Assembly: GCA_021812985.1 (NCBI GenBank)
Contig: JAKAMG010000001.1
Span: 1-64,000 of the forward strand
Direction of reading: 5' to 3'
Length of the DNA: 64,000 bases
From: Bacteroidota bacterium
GTDB taxonomy: Bacteria > Bacteroidota > Ignavibacteria > Kryptoniales > JAKASW01
Shown: positions 38,601-46,059 of the stretch, piece by piece
Position numbering within the stretch: the first letter of the stretch is position 1
Layout of the letters: every line of letters begins with the position of its first letter
The notes under the pieces: model-generated
Told to the model about the DNA's origin: nothing
Database searches by the model: none
What the model saw: only the letters and a program-made list of their open reading frames with translations
Program-made: the position numbers and the translations under genes

Positions 38601-39914
38601 AAGTATTCTCCGTACAGAAGATTCTACAATTGGAACTCCGACGGTTCGTATGCCCACCTTTACACATGGACTGATCTTCCGTCCATCAATTACGACTCCG
38701 CCGGCTATCAGCAGAACATGAATTACCTGATTGGCATGGCAAAATACTGGGTAGAGAACTACAATATCGACGGATTCAGGTGCGACGTAGCCTGGGGAAT
38801 CAACGATCTCAGGAAAAACGGCCCCATGTTCTGGCAGGATTGGCGGCAGGCGCTCAAGACGATAAAACCAGATTTGTTCCTCCTGGGCGAGATGGATGCG
38901 ACGAGATACGGCGCGCCATACAGCTACTTCGGAAAGAAATTTGACAGCGGCTACGATTACTCGACCATAACCGCTCTGAGGAACGCGTTCGACAACAGCA
39001 CGCTTACTCCTCAGCTTGATTCCGCCGAGGCCCACTACGCCTCGCCGTCATATCCGTCCTACGTGATGCCCATGCACTATATCGAGAACCATGATGAGCC
39101 GAGATTCATCTCGCAGTTCTCCCTGGCTCAGACGAAAGTAGCCGCAGCCCTCGACCTGACTCTCCCCGGCGTACCCCTGATCTATGCGGGGCAGGAGGTC
39201 GGCGAGGAAACAAACCGCGGCCTGATAGACTGGTCCGATCCGAACAGCCTTCTTCCATTCTACAAGAAACTTGTCGCGATTAGAAGAACCTATAAGGCGT
39301 TCGAAGTGGGAAAATATTTCAACATAAACACGACTTCTCCCGATTCCATTTTTGCCTTCGCGAGGGTGGTGGATTCGCTTCCGGCCCTGGTGCTTAGCAA
39401 CGTCACCGGCAACTCGGTGAAGTTTAACCTGACAGCCGATTCATCGATCTTCAACCTGGTTCCGGGCAAGGGGTATTTCCTAAACGATGTCTTGAACGGC
39501 GCTGTGTACCCTGTTACTTCAACGACTATAGGCCACCTGCAGATGACCATGTCCCCGAATTCGTCCGATATACTGGTCCTTTCGGATAAGGCGTTCGTGA
39601 CGGCGGTGAACGAGGAGACTAACATCCCGCTCAGCTATCAGCTTTACCAGAACTATCCGAACCCGTTCAACCCCACGACCACGATCGAGTTTTCGGTGGC
39701 GGATCGGGGGATGACGCGGGTCACGCTGACGGTTTACAACGTGCTCGGGCAGAAGGTGAGAACCCTCATCGACGATTTCAGGTCGCATGGCACATACAGC
39801 GCCGTTTGGAACGGGAGGAACGACGCGAATGTTGAAGTCGCCAGCGGAGTTTATTTCTATACTCTAAAGACAAATGGATTCGTTCAAACCAAGAAAATGT
39901 TGCTACTGAAGTAA
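35691..39914 (+). CDS. Secreted multidomain GH13 alpha-amylase with T9SS sorting domain (module 2 cargo)
   Basis: A 1,407-residue surface enzyme. After the signal peptide come two glycogen/starch-binding-like beta domains (near 20-120, NGSFNNWGNN; near 240-320, KGAFNNYGAD). A DOMON-type glucodextranase C-like domain follows (near 425-650, DDNGPGNYSYP signature). The GH13 barrel then carries nucleophile D1032 (GFRCDVAW), acid E1067 (LLGEMD) and D1135 (ENHDEPR). A type A T9SS domain (QNYPNPFNPTTTIE ... MLLLK) ends the protein. The family hydrolyses alpha-1,4 (or 1,6) bonds in starch-like glucans; pullulanase or neopullulanase activity is possible. The stop is followed closely by the starch-binding-like gene at 39992. 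Confidence 0.93.
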   Translation: MRKGLLFALIFSAAAAYGQASGNVVPVTFQFTRSVSAPDAGIGLNGSFNNWGNNPDGTGSNAHLIPLTTSGSNYWTVTLNLVPGTYSYKFVTYKVSAAGDTSVDSWFTDPLNSNVDGSGYYNSIISVSDPMIYYVLPLNNGLINTKKPDISAQISWASASTIATSSLSILLDGQPVANPGQYFDATARKVDYVPSLSLSLGTHTAQISVSNMAGGADTVKTSFTVTNAVVSAPYTFRFDPLSPNLKLVGPLESVAVKGAFNNYGADPLTGPDSDGVYSYTVPLNVGAANSYQYIINGGQYIDDPDNPILDQNFMTVAVKQVSPLPKFRFVQPRQGQIFTPGSSMSVTADLMMSDSTIAINKSSVTVSLDGTPLPISAIDSIDGGVSVQTNSFTLVQGRHQLKFTGADADGNSTTSYVTFGAFPAGSGFHYVDADFDDNGPGNYSYPSFSPKGSADLKEIDINTNTTNDSLVFTATMGAISDYTRLTFEVLNSVGTPLVMDPNNAGVQIPDYTNRGVYFVIAPPNSSVLSGKENAVYDSTNLASAGIYAIKVNQDAESSGKFTFSIPISLLESNLGTFSKGWHFIAFTTLGNTSGDWKVSKLYGGSGFDEQPNVYDAAFFYNTSIEKRNLSDYNYSFNYGGSKYVKLATDMRGALLVKPGDISQAIAGKPYVQILTGGGNMRWSDSVTVYIAVSDSSITSGTLTVGASSLPITFTNDTGEVVVPLQDGMNDLQASVQYGASQTSYSTKVYFNLIREHKPQISISKSLSGGAVTLDASATTNIDMLPQAYVWAQDATNPQQVSMSGANSPTLTFQAPTVQGEYYYTLHCSTQKDSSFARVVLEVDTSGAYFPGTSDWHAAWIDSAIIYEVYVKTMSVDGNFQALTNRIQQIKSLGVNTIWLMPIYPGPQLSPSQPGYAITNYFNINPVYGNLSDFRTFVDSAHANGIRVMLDYVVNHTHNTHPFMIDAMKYGKYSPYRRFYNWNSDGSYAHLYTWTDLPSINYDSAGYQQNMNYLIGMAKYWVENYNIDGFRCDVAWGINDLRKNGPMFWQDWRQALKTIKPDLFLLGEMDATRYGAPYSYFGKKFDSGYDYSTITALRNAFDNSTLTPQLDSAEAHYASPSYPSYVMPMHYIENHDEPRFISQFSLAQTKVAAALDLTLPGVPLIYAGQEVGEETNRGLIDWSDPNSLLPFYKKLVAIRRTYKAFEVGKYFNINTTSPDSIFAFARVVDSLPALVLSNVTGNSVKFNLTADSSIFNLVPGKGYFLNDVLNGAVYPVTSTTIGHLQMTMSPNSSDILVLSDKAFVTAVNEETNIPLSYQLYQNYPNPFNPTTTIEFSVADRGMTRVTLTVYNVLGQKVRTLIDDFRSHGTYSAVWNGRNDANVEVASGVYFYTLKTNGFVQTKKMLLLK

Positions 39915-39991
39915 GGAGGTGGTCTTTGCTCAAGGCCGTAATGAAGTTTGACAACCAACAATCTAAAACCACAAAAAAGAGGAGAAACACC

Positions 39992-41515
39992 ATGTTAAAG
40001 CGATTAACTGCTTTGGCTGTTGTGGCCCTGCTCTTCGCCTTCTCAAGCAAGGCGTTTGCCACGAAAAACGTGGTATTCCAGGTCCACATGGGTATCCAGA
40101 TGCAGCTTGGCACGTTCAACCCTGCCACTGACAGCGTCGTCATACGCGGCGACTTCCAGACGATGGCGGGCGACACGGCCAACTGGTCCGGCGTCATGTT
40201 TACCATGGCGAAGTCGACAACCAACGACTCGATCTACACACTGACCATTCCGTTCCCGGACACGGCGGCAGGCAAGTGGATACAGTACAAGTATGTCATC
40301 CACGCGAAGTCCGGAGACACTTGGGAGAGCGTAAGCAACCGTACTGATTCCATCACCACGGATGCGAACCAGCTTCTTCCGCTCGTTTACTTCAACGATC
40401 GTACTTTCGTGGGAGTTACCGCGAAGGTAACTTTCCAGGCTGACATGACAGATCTTCTCGCCGCCGGATTCAATCCGTCGACTGATTCGATCGGAGTCAT
40501 GGGACCCTTCGCGCCGAGCAACTGGGGCACTCAGGTTACGATGAGCCCCGTGTTCGGAACGCCTACCACGTACGCCGTCACGGTGACTTTGACCTATGCT
40601 GTTGGAACACCTGTGGAATATAAGCTTCACGCGATGGGCCAGGATCTCTTCACGAACGGCGGCTGGGAGAATTCAGGGAGCGGAGCAGGCTGGGATGCAG
40701 GCGGCAACCGTGTGTTCCCCTTCCCGAGCGCTGACACCGTGCTCGCTGCCGTGAAGCCGAACATCAACATTACCGCGGCGACCACAGCGGCAGACACCGT
40801 CACATTCACCGTCAACATGAACGGTGCTACGGAGAGATACCACAACACGGCCATCACCGGTCTGACGGGCGTGTTCGTCGGAGGCGCGGATGCCCCATTG
40901 AAATGGCCCAGCAACTGGACGTTCCCCGACACGGCTGCCGGCACAGGTTCACTCATTGCCCTCTATGACGACGGCAACCTCGCCCTTCACGGCGATAGCG
41001 TTGCGGGCGACAACAAGTGGTCCGCCATCGTAGTGTTCCCGAAACAGTCAGTCGCAGCCCTTCAGTACAAGTATGGCGCGATCTTCTCAGGCGTCGACAC
41101 ACTGAACGGCGGCACCAGCTACCTCGACAACGAGGCAGGTTACGCGAACAACCATACGGTGGTCCTCACGGGTACTCATCAGTACGTGTACAATAAGTTC
41201 GGCGATCAGATCACAGCGATCCGCGAGAATCCTGATGCCGTGAAGCTCCCCTCGACGTATCAGCTGACCCAGAACTATCCCAACCCCTTCAACCCGACGA
41301 CGCAGATAAGCTATTCGGTCCCGAAGAACAGCTTCGTGACGTTGAAGGTTTACAACGTGCTCGGTCAGGAAGTCGCGACTCTTTATGCCGGTATGCAGAA
41401 GGCCGGAAGCTACATCGCGACGTTCAACGCCGACAGGTTTGCCAGCGGTGTTTACTTCTACCGCCTGCAGGCCGGCAACTTCTCTTCAGTAAAGAAAATG
41501 ATGTTGCTTAAGTAA
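39992..41515 (+). CDS. Secreted starch-binding-like (CBM/E-set) protein with T9SS sorting domain
   Basis: A 507-residue exported protein from the ATG at 39992, chosen for GGAG 8 nt upstream and a clean signal peptide (ending SKAFA). An in-frame TTG at 39926 lacks these. Three beta-sandwich segments follow (VFQVHMGIQMQLGTF; VTFQADMTDLLAAGFNP; VTFTVNMNGATERYH), each of the type found in SusE/SusF-like or CBM-bearing starch proteins. A type A T9SS domain (QNYPNPFNPTTQIS ... MMLLK) ends it. No catalytic motif was seen. It could hold starch at the cell surface for the amylases encoded on either side, as SusE and SusF do in Bacteroides, which is an analogy and not homology. A terminator follows. 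Confidence 0.78.
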   Translation: MLKRLTALAVVALLFAFSSKAFATKNVVFQVHMGIQMQLGTFNPATDSVVIRGDFQTMAGDTANWSGVMFTMAKSTTNDSIYTLTIPFPDTAAGKWIQYKYVIHAKSGDTWESVSNRTDSITTDANQLLPLVYFNDRTFVGVTAKVTFQADMTDLLAAGFNPSTDSIGVMGPFAPSNWGTQVTMSPVFGTPTTYAVTVTLTYAVGTPVEYKLHAMGQDLFTNGGWENSGSGAGWDAGGNRVFPFPSADTVLAAVKPNINITAATTAADTVTFTVNMNGATERYHNTAITGLTGVFVGGADAPLKWPSNWTFPDTAAGTGSLIALYDDGNLALHGDSVAGDNKWSAIVVFPKQSVAALQYKYGAIFSGVDTLNGGTSYLDNEAGYANNHTVVLTGTHQYVYNKFGDQITAIRENPDAVKLPSTYQLTQNYPNPFNPTTQISYSVPKNSFVTLKVYNVLGQEVATLYAGMQKAGSYIATFNADRFASGVYFYRLQAGNFSSVKKMMLLK

Positions 41516-41538
41516 TATTTTCTCCTTCTGGTTAAACT

Positions 41539-41573
41539 GTCCCGGGGGCGCAAGCCTCCGGGACGGTTTTTTT
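41539..41573 (+). terminator. Rho-independent terminator ending the regulator-receptor-amylase operon
   Basis: An 11-bp stem with one G-U pair (GTCCCGGGGGC at 41539-41549, GCCTCCGGGAC at 41554-41564) closed by a GCAA tetraloop is followed by GG and seven T. It lies 24 nt after the stop codon. Confidence 0.93.
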
Positions 41574-41876
41574 GAGGAGGGAGGCGGAACGACGCAGCCT
41601 CCTTGATCTTCACGAAGTCGGCGCCGTAAATTTGACATCGCTTTTCAGTACTCAGCTTGCGGGAAAATCGACTCGCAACGATTTTTTATGGCCGGACAGT
41701 CAGGGCCGGCTCACCGGGCACAAAAGATTTGCTATCTCCCTAATGTGCGGCGCGGGGTGCTTCGGATTTACCCGTGCCGCATTTTGTTATCGTGTATTCC
41801 TTCGTCTCTTCGGGTGGTTGGGTCCTTTTGGGATCATGTGGATAAGGGCGAGTGTTATGAAAGGAGTTTTTGAAAT
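41574..41876. other. Intergenic region upstream of the second amylase operon
   Basis: These 303 bp follow the terminator and probably contain the promoter for the 41877-55918 genes. TTGACA occurs at about 41632 without a convincing -10 at the right distance. AAAGGAG at about 41860 is the amylase ribosome-binding region. No copy of the 26866 or 27016 palindromes was found, so regulation by the LacI protein is not supported here. Confidence 0.4.
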
Positions 41877-44800
41877 ATGAAATTGATGATTGCTGCATTG
41901 TTCGTGTTCACTTCAGCAGCACTATCCCAGGTGTCCCAGGTCCTGCCGTCGAGCGCCAAGCCGGGCGATACACTCACGGTTACTTATAATCCCGCCGCAA
42001 CTGGTGCAAATCTCACAAACCCGACAAGCCTGGTCCTTCATTGGGGAATTAACGAGGTCGGCGCCCAGGGCTCCGGCAATTGGGAACAGCCTCCACAATC
42101 CATGTGGCCGGCGGGGACTGTAGGCTTCGGCGACGGCAAGGCGGCCGAGTCGCCCATGCAGAAGAACCCGGACGGGACGTGGAGCCTAAAGATTGTCTCC
42201 AACGATACGACCAGGAGCATTCATTACGTCTTTCACACAGGCACCCCCGGTTCAACAGCCCAGACGGGGTGGAGCTGGTCGAACAATGGAAACTTTAATT
42301 TCTATCTTGTCTCTCCCCCAAATTACGGGAGCAAGGAGGTCGAGTTTGTATTTGATCCGCGGAGCTCTTCAGTGAATTATTCAGGCACGGTCGATACCGT
42401 GTATCTCGCCGGTTCATTCAACAGCTGGGCGAACAACAGCGCGGGCGTCGTCAGCAATCCGGCCTTTGCCATGACGAAATGGCCCGACGGGACGTTCAGG
42501 AAAATCGAGACGCTCCCGATAGGGGGCCCCGCCCAGTATAAGTTTGTCATACAGCCAAATAACTGGTACACGGACCCGGATAATCCGCTCATAGATCCTT
42601 CAAGCGGCAATTCCGTAGTAAATGTTGACTCCACGGCGCCATCGATTGTAGAGTTCTCTCCGGCCAGCGGAACCGTCTTCCGTTCTGACACCGCCTCACT
42701 GACTATTTCGGCACGCGTCCTTAGAGGGTCAATTCACGGGATAAATGCGTCGACACTCATCGTGACGCTTGATGGCTCGGCGCTCCCCGCCTCGGTCGAC
42801 GCTGCTGGAAATATCTCCGCGACGATCACGTCTCCGTCAGCCGGGAGGCATGACATGCTTTTCACAATCTCCGATTCGGCCGGTGCCACGGTGTCCGTGC
42901 CTTACGCCTTCGGGATATTTCCAACAAGCGCGGGATATGTCGCGGTGGATCCCACAGGAAACGATAACGGACCGGGGACTTACACATATCCCGCCGGATA
43001 CGCAAGCGGATCAGCGGACATGAAGGAACTGCGGATCGTCCCCACGGTCGGGCAGGATTCCCTGACTTTCGTCATGAAGTTTGCTCACGTCACAGCGAAT
43101 ACAGGCGCTTCGATTATCATAACTCCTTCTCCGTCCGGAAGCCTCGTGCAGGATCCCATAGTCTCAGATCTTCAGGAGCCTGACTGGCAGAGCAAGGGGA
43201 TATACATTGCCATTGCCCCCGGCCAGGACACGGGCAGATTCAACGCTGAATATACAAGCCGGTCGCCATTTACGAAGGCTGCCAGCATAGCACTCAATTC
43301 GGACGCTCTCACGTCGGACAGCCTGAGGTTCACGCTGGCTCTTTCGGACCTTCAGGGAATTCTCGGCTCCTTCACCGGAAAGTGGTACATCGCGGCGTTC
43401 AGTTATCTAGTTGACAATGGCGGCAACCTGGTGAAAATCGGAGCGGCGAACGGAGGCTCCTCGAACTTCGGAAATCCGTCTGTGTTCGACGTCATGTATC
43501 TTACACCCGACCGGCAGGCGAAGCTTCTTTCAGATTACACGGCGCCGTCATCCGGAACTCCGCTTCTCGCGAGGCTCGACAACGACGGAAGAGGCTTTCA
43601 TGGTGTCATGGCTGCAGACATGGGGCTCGACTACTCGGGTCTCCCAAATGTTGTTATTCTTACGCAGCCTGCCACGACTCACCAGGGGGCCTGGACCGTC
43701 GGTGGCAAGGTCCTTAGAAGTGACGGTACTCCAGACAGCAGCATAACTTCTGTCTCCTTCTACATCACAGGGGGAGGGCTTACATACGCGATGAACCAAA
43801 TCCCGGTCAGCGCGGGGGCATTCAGTCAGTATCTCACGATGCTAAGTCCCGGCGACAATAAGATTCAGGCGAAGGCGACGAATTCGGCGGGGAAATCGTC
43901 CTACTCAGCCGCGCTCCACATTTATTACGTCCTGGATAAATCTCCAACGGCTGTCATAAAATTCAAGGACAACGGTTCTTCTATACTTATATACGGAGAC
44001 TCGAGCATTTCGAAAATCGGCGGCCCGCTTACCTACTCATGGAGAATCGACACGGTCCTCAGCGCATCGAGGCTGACGCTCAATCCAGGGGCAATCCCAT
44101 CCCAGGTCAGCGTAGCCAGGCCAGCTGTGTCGGGTGAATACTATTTCACGCTGACCGTGGTCGACACGGCGAACGACAGCGACGTCACGAGGGATTACTT
44201 CACATACAGCAAAACTACGGACAGCGTCAGCGTACCGACTGTCGGAACGGTGCCGGATTACGTAAAGGCCGGAAGGGTATATCAGATTTTCGTAAAATCA
44301 TTCACGCCTCAAGGAACCATCGCCGCGGCGGCGCAGCAGCTCCAGTACATTAAGAGTCTCGGCTACAACATCATATGGCTGATGCCGATAATGAAAAACG
44401 AATACACGATCGACGGAGTCGGGGCCGGATACGACATTACTAATTTTTATCAGGTCGCCCCGGAATACGGGACCATGACCGACTTCCAGAATTTCATCAG
44501 GGAAGCTCACTCACTTGGGCTGAGGGTCATACTCGACATAACGCCCAACCATGTTTCGCCTTCTCACTTGTGGGTGACTGATGCCGCGAAGTACAAACAG
44601 TATTCTCAATACTGGGATTACCTGCAGCACAGTACAACGGGACCTATTAAGCCGGAACCGGACGGGTTGTCTCAGGGCATTAGTGCTGACGGAACATATG
44701 TACACTACAGCGACTGGGCGCTCGCGAATCTCAACTGGGACAATCCCGACCTTCGGTATGCCATGCTTAACGTTCTGAAGTTCTGGCTTAACGAAGGGGC

Positions 44801-46025
44801 GGACGGCTTCAGGCTCGATGTTTACTGGGGGCCGCATGGAAGGTCTGGCGACGCAAACTTCGATCAGCCCCTCCGCAACGCCATCAAACACAGGAAGATG
44901 GACGCGTTCATACTCGCTGAGGCTACAGGGACAGGTACTTCGAGTGAACAGTACTACGCCGACCAGGGGGGCGGGGCTGACGCCGCATACGACCGAAACC
45001 TCTGGAACACGATGACGAACAAAGGTTCTCAAAACGGGACTGTCCCGTTCACGTCAGGATTTGTCACCAGCATGAGCTCAGCGGTAGTCAACGGCAATTA
45101 TTATCCGGGTCCCGACTCTTATTTCCTGAGGTATCTCGAAAATCAGGACGAGTCGAGGCTTGCGTATGATTACAGCAATATAAACCAGACGATGCCGCTC
45201 GCCACAGTGCTGATGACAGTGCCCGGCATTCCGATGATCTACGCCGGTCAGGAGGTTGGGTTTGGGGCGGGGATGGACCAGTTCTCCGGCCGAAGAAACA
45301 ATGTGGTCTTCAAAACCCCTTATACCTCGCTTCTAATACCTCATTACGAGAAACTTGGCTGGATACGCGGGGCGTTCATGGCTTTCTACTCGCAGACTAT
45401 CACACCGATTCCGACCGGCAACGGCCTGGTTTACTGTTTCGCGCGTCCCTATCCCGACCAGAGCGCCATAACGCTCACAAACTTCAGCGATACCGCGGCG
45501 ACTGTCGGCATCACACTGACGGGGAGCGGGGTCTCCCCGAACGTGACATTCCCGGGGGGCGCCGTCGACGGCAAAACTTATTACATGAACGATGTCTACA
45601 ACGGCGGCTCAAACCCCGTTAAGTTCTCTAACGGCCAGGCTACTTTTACGGCGTCGCTACCCGCTTATGGCTCCGCTGTGTATATACTCAGCGACTCGAC
45701 GATAAGCATGACGTTCCCGACGATCACGTCAGTAAAGTCGGATGAGGAGACAAAGCTTCCCTCGACGTACGCCTTGTTCCAGAATTATCCCAACCCCTTT
45801 AATCCGACGACCGTGATAACGTATCAGCTCTCGGCGGTAAGCCGTGTTTCGTTGAAGGTGTATGACGTGCTGGGAAGGGAAGTGAGAACACTCGTCGATG
45901 AGACGCAGAACCCCGGAGTGCACGAGGCGGAGTTCAGCGGAAATGGCTTGGCTTCAGGCGTGTACTTCTATAAATTGACTGCCGGACCATTCACAAGAGT
46001 CCGCAAGATGCTGATGTTGAAGTGA
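41877..46025 (+). CDS. Second secreted multidomain GH13 alpha-amylase with T9SS sorting domain
   Basis: A 1,382-residue surface enzyme, similar in layout to the protein at 35691. Signal peptide; a starch-binding-like domain (LVLHWGINEVG, about 55-150); a second CBM48-like domain (VYLAGSFNSWANN); an Ig-like linker; a glucodextranase C/DOMON-like domain (NDNGPGTYTYP signature near 360); GH13 barrel; T9SS domain (QNYPNPFNPTTVIT ... MLMLK). Catalytic residues are D981 (GFRLDVYW), E1015 (ILAEATG) and D1091. The normally conserved His before the last Asp is Gln (ENQDES, Q1090), which may change transition-state binding or specificity. It opens the transport half of the starch locus. Confidence 0.92.
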   Translation: MKLMIAALFVFTSAALSQVSQVLPSSAKPGDTLTVTYNPAATGANLTNPTSLVLHWGINEVGAQGSGNWEQPPQSMWPAGTVGFGDGKAAESPMQKNPDGTWSLKIVSNDTTRSIHYVFHTGTPGSTAQTGWSWSNNGNFNFYLVSPPNYGSKEVEFVFDPRSSSVNYSGTVDTVYLAGSFNSWANNSAGVVSNPAFAMTKWPDGTFRKIETLPIGGPAQYKFVIQPNNWYTDPDNPLIDPSSGNSVVNVDSTAPSIVEFSPASGTVFRSDTASLTISARVLRGSIHGINASTLIVTLDGSALPASVDAAGNISATITSPSAGRHDMLFTISDSAGATVSVPYAFGIFPTSAGYVAVDPTGNDNGPGTYTYPAGYASGSADMKELRIVPTVGQDSLTFVMKFAHVTANTGASIIITPSPSGSLVQDPIVSDLQEPDWQSKGIYIAIAPGQDTGRFNAEYTSRSPFTKAASIALNSDALTSDSLRFTLALSDLQGILGSFTGKWYIAAFSYLVDNGGNLVKIGAANGGSSNFGNPSVFDVMYLTPDRQAKLLSDYTAPSSGTPLLARLDNDGRGFHGVMAADMGLDYSGLPNVVILTQPATTHQGAWTVGGKVLRSDGTPDSSITSVSFYITGGGLTYAMNQIPVSAGAFSQYLTMLSPGDNKIQAKATNSAGKSSYSAALHIYYVLDKSPTAVIKFKDNGSSILIYGDSSISKIGGPLTYSWRIDTVLSASRLTLNPGAIPSQVSVARPAVSGEYYFTLTVVDTANDSDVTRDYFTYSKTTDSVSVPTVGTVPDYVKAGRVYQIFVKSFTPQGTIAAAAQQLQYIKSLGYNIIWLMPIMKNEYTIDGVGAGYDITNFYQVAPEYGTMTDFQNFIREAHSLGLRVILDITPNHVSPSHLWVTDAAKYKQYSQYWDYLQHSTTGPIKPEPDGLSQGISADGTYVHYSDWALANLNWDNPDLRYAMLNVLKFWLNEGADGFRLDVYWGPHGRSGDANFDQPLRNAIKHRKMDAFILAEATGTGTSSEQYYADQGGGADAAYDRNLWNTMTNKGSQNGTVPFTSGFVTSMSSAVVNGNYYPGPDSYFLRYLENQDESRLAYDYSNINQTMPLATVLMTVPGIPMIYAGQEVGFGAGMDQFSGRRNNVVFKTPYTSLLIPHYEKLGWIRGAFMAFYSQTITPIPTGNGLVYCFARPYPDQSAITLTNFSDTAATVGITLTGSGVSPNVTFPGGAVDGKTYYMNDVYNGGSNPVKFSNGQATFTASLPAYGSAVYILSDSTISMTFPTITSVKSDEETKLPSTYALFQNYPNPFNPTTVITYQLSAVSRVSLKVYDVLGREVRTLVDETQNPGVHEAEFSGNGLASGVYFYKLTAGPFTRVRKMLMLK

Positions 46026-46059
46026 GCCGGATCTCCTTCTGAATTTAGATGAGGATTCT

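Noticed and set aside
41572-41880. 102-codon plus-strand frame before the second amylase
   Set aside because: It starts in the terminator T-run area, shows no signal or domain and no good ribosome-binding site. It is better explained as untranslated promoter DNA.
18538-45810. Dispersed DNA repeat around NYPNPFNPTT coding segments
   Set aside because: The similarity is explained by conserved protein sequence of the T9SS sorting domain; third-codon positions differ, so it is not a mobile or structural DNA repeat.
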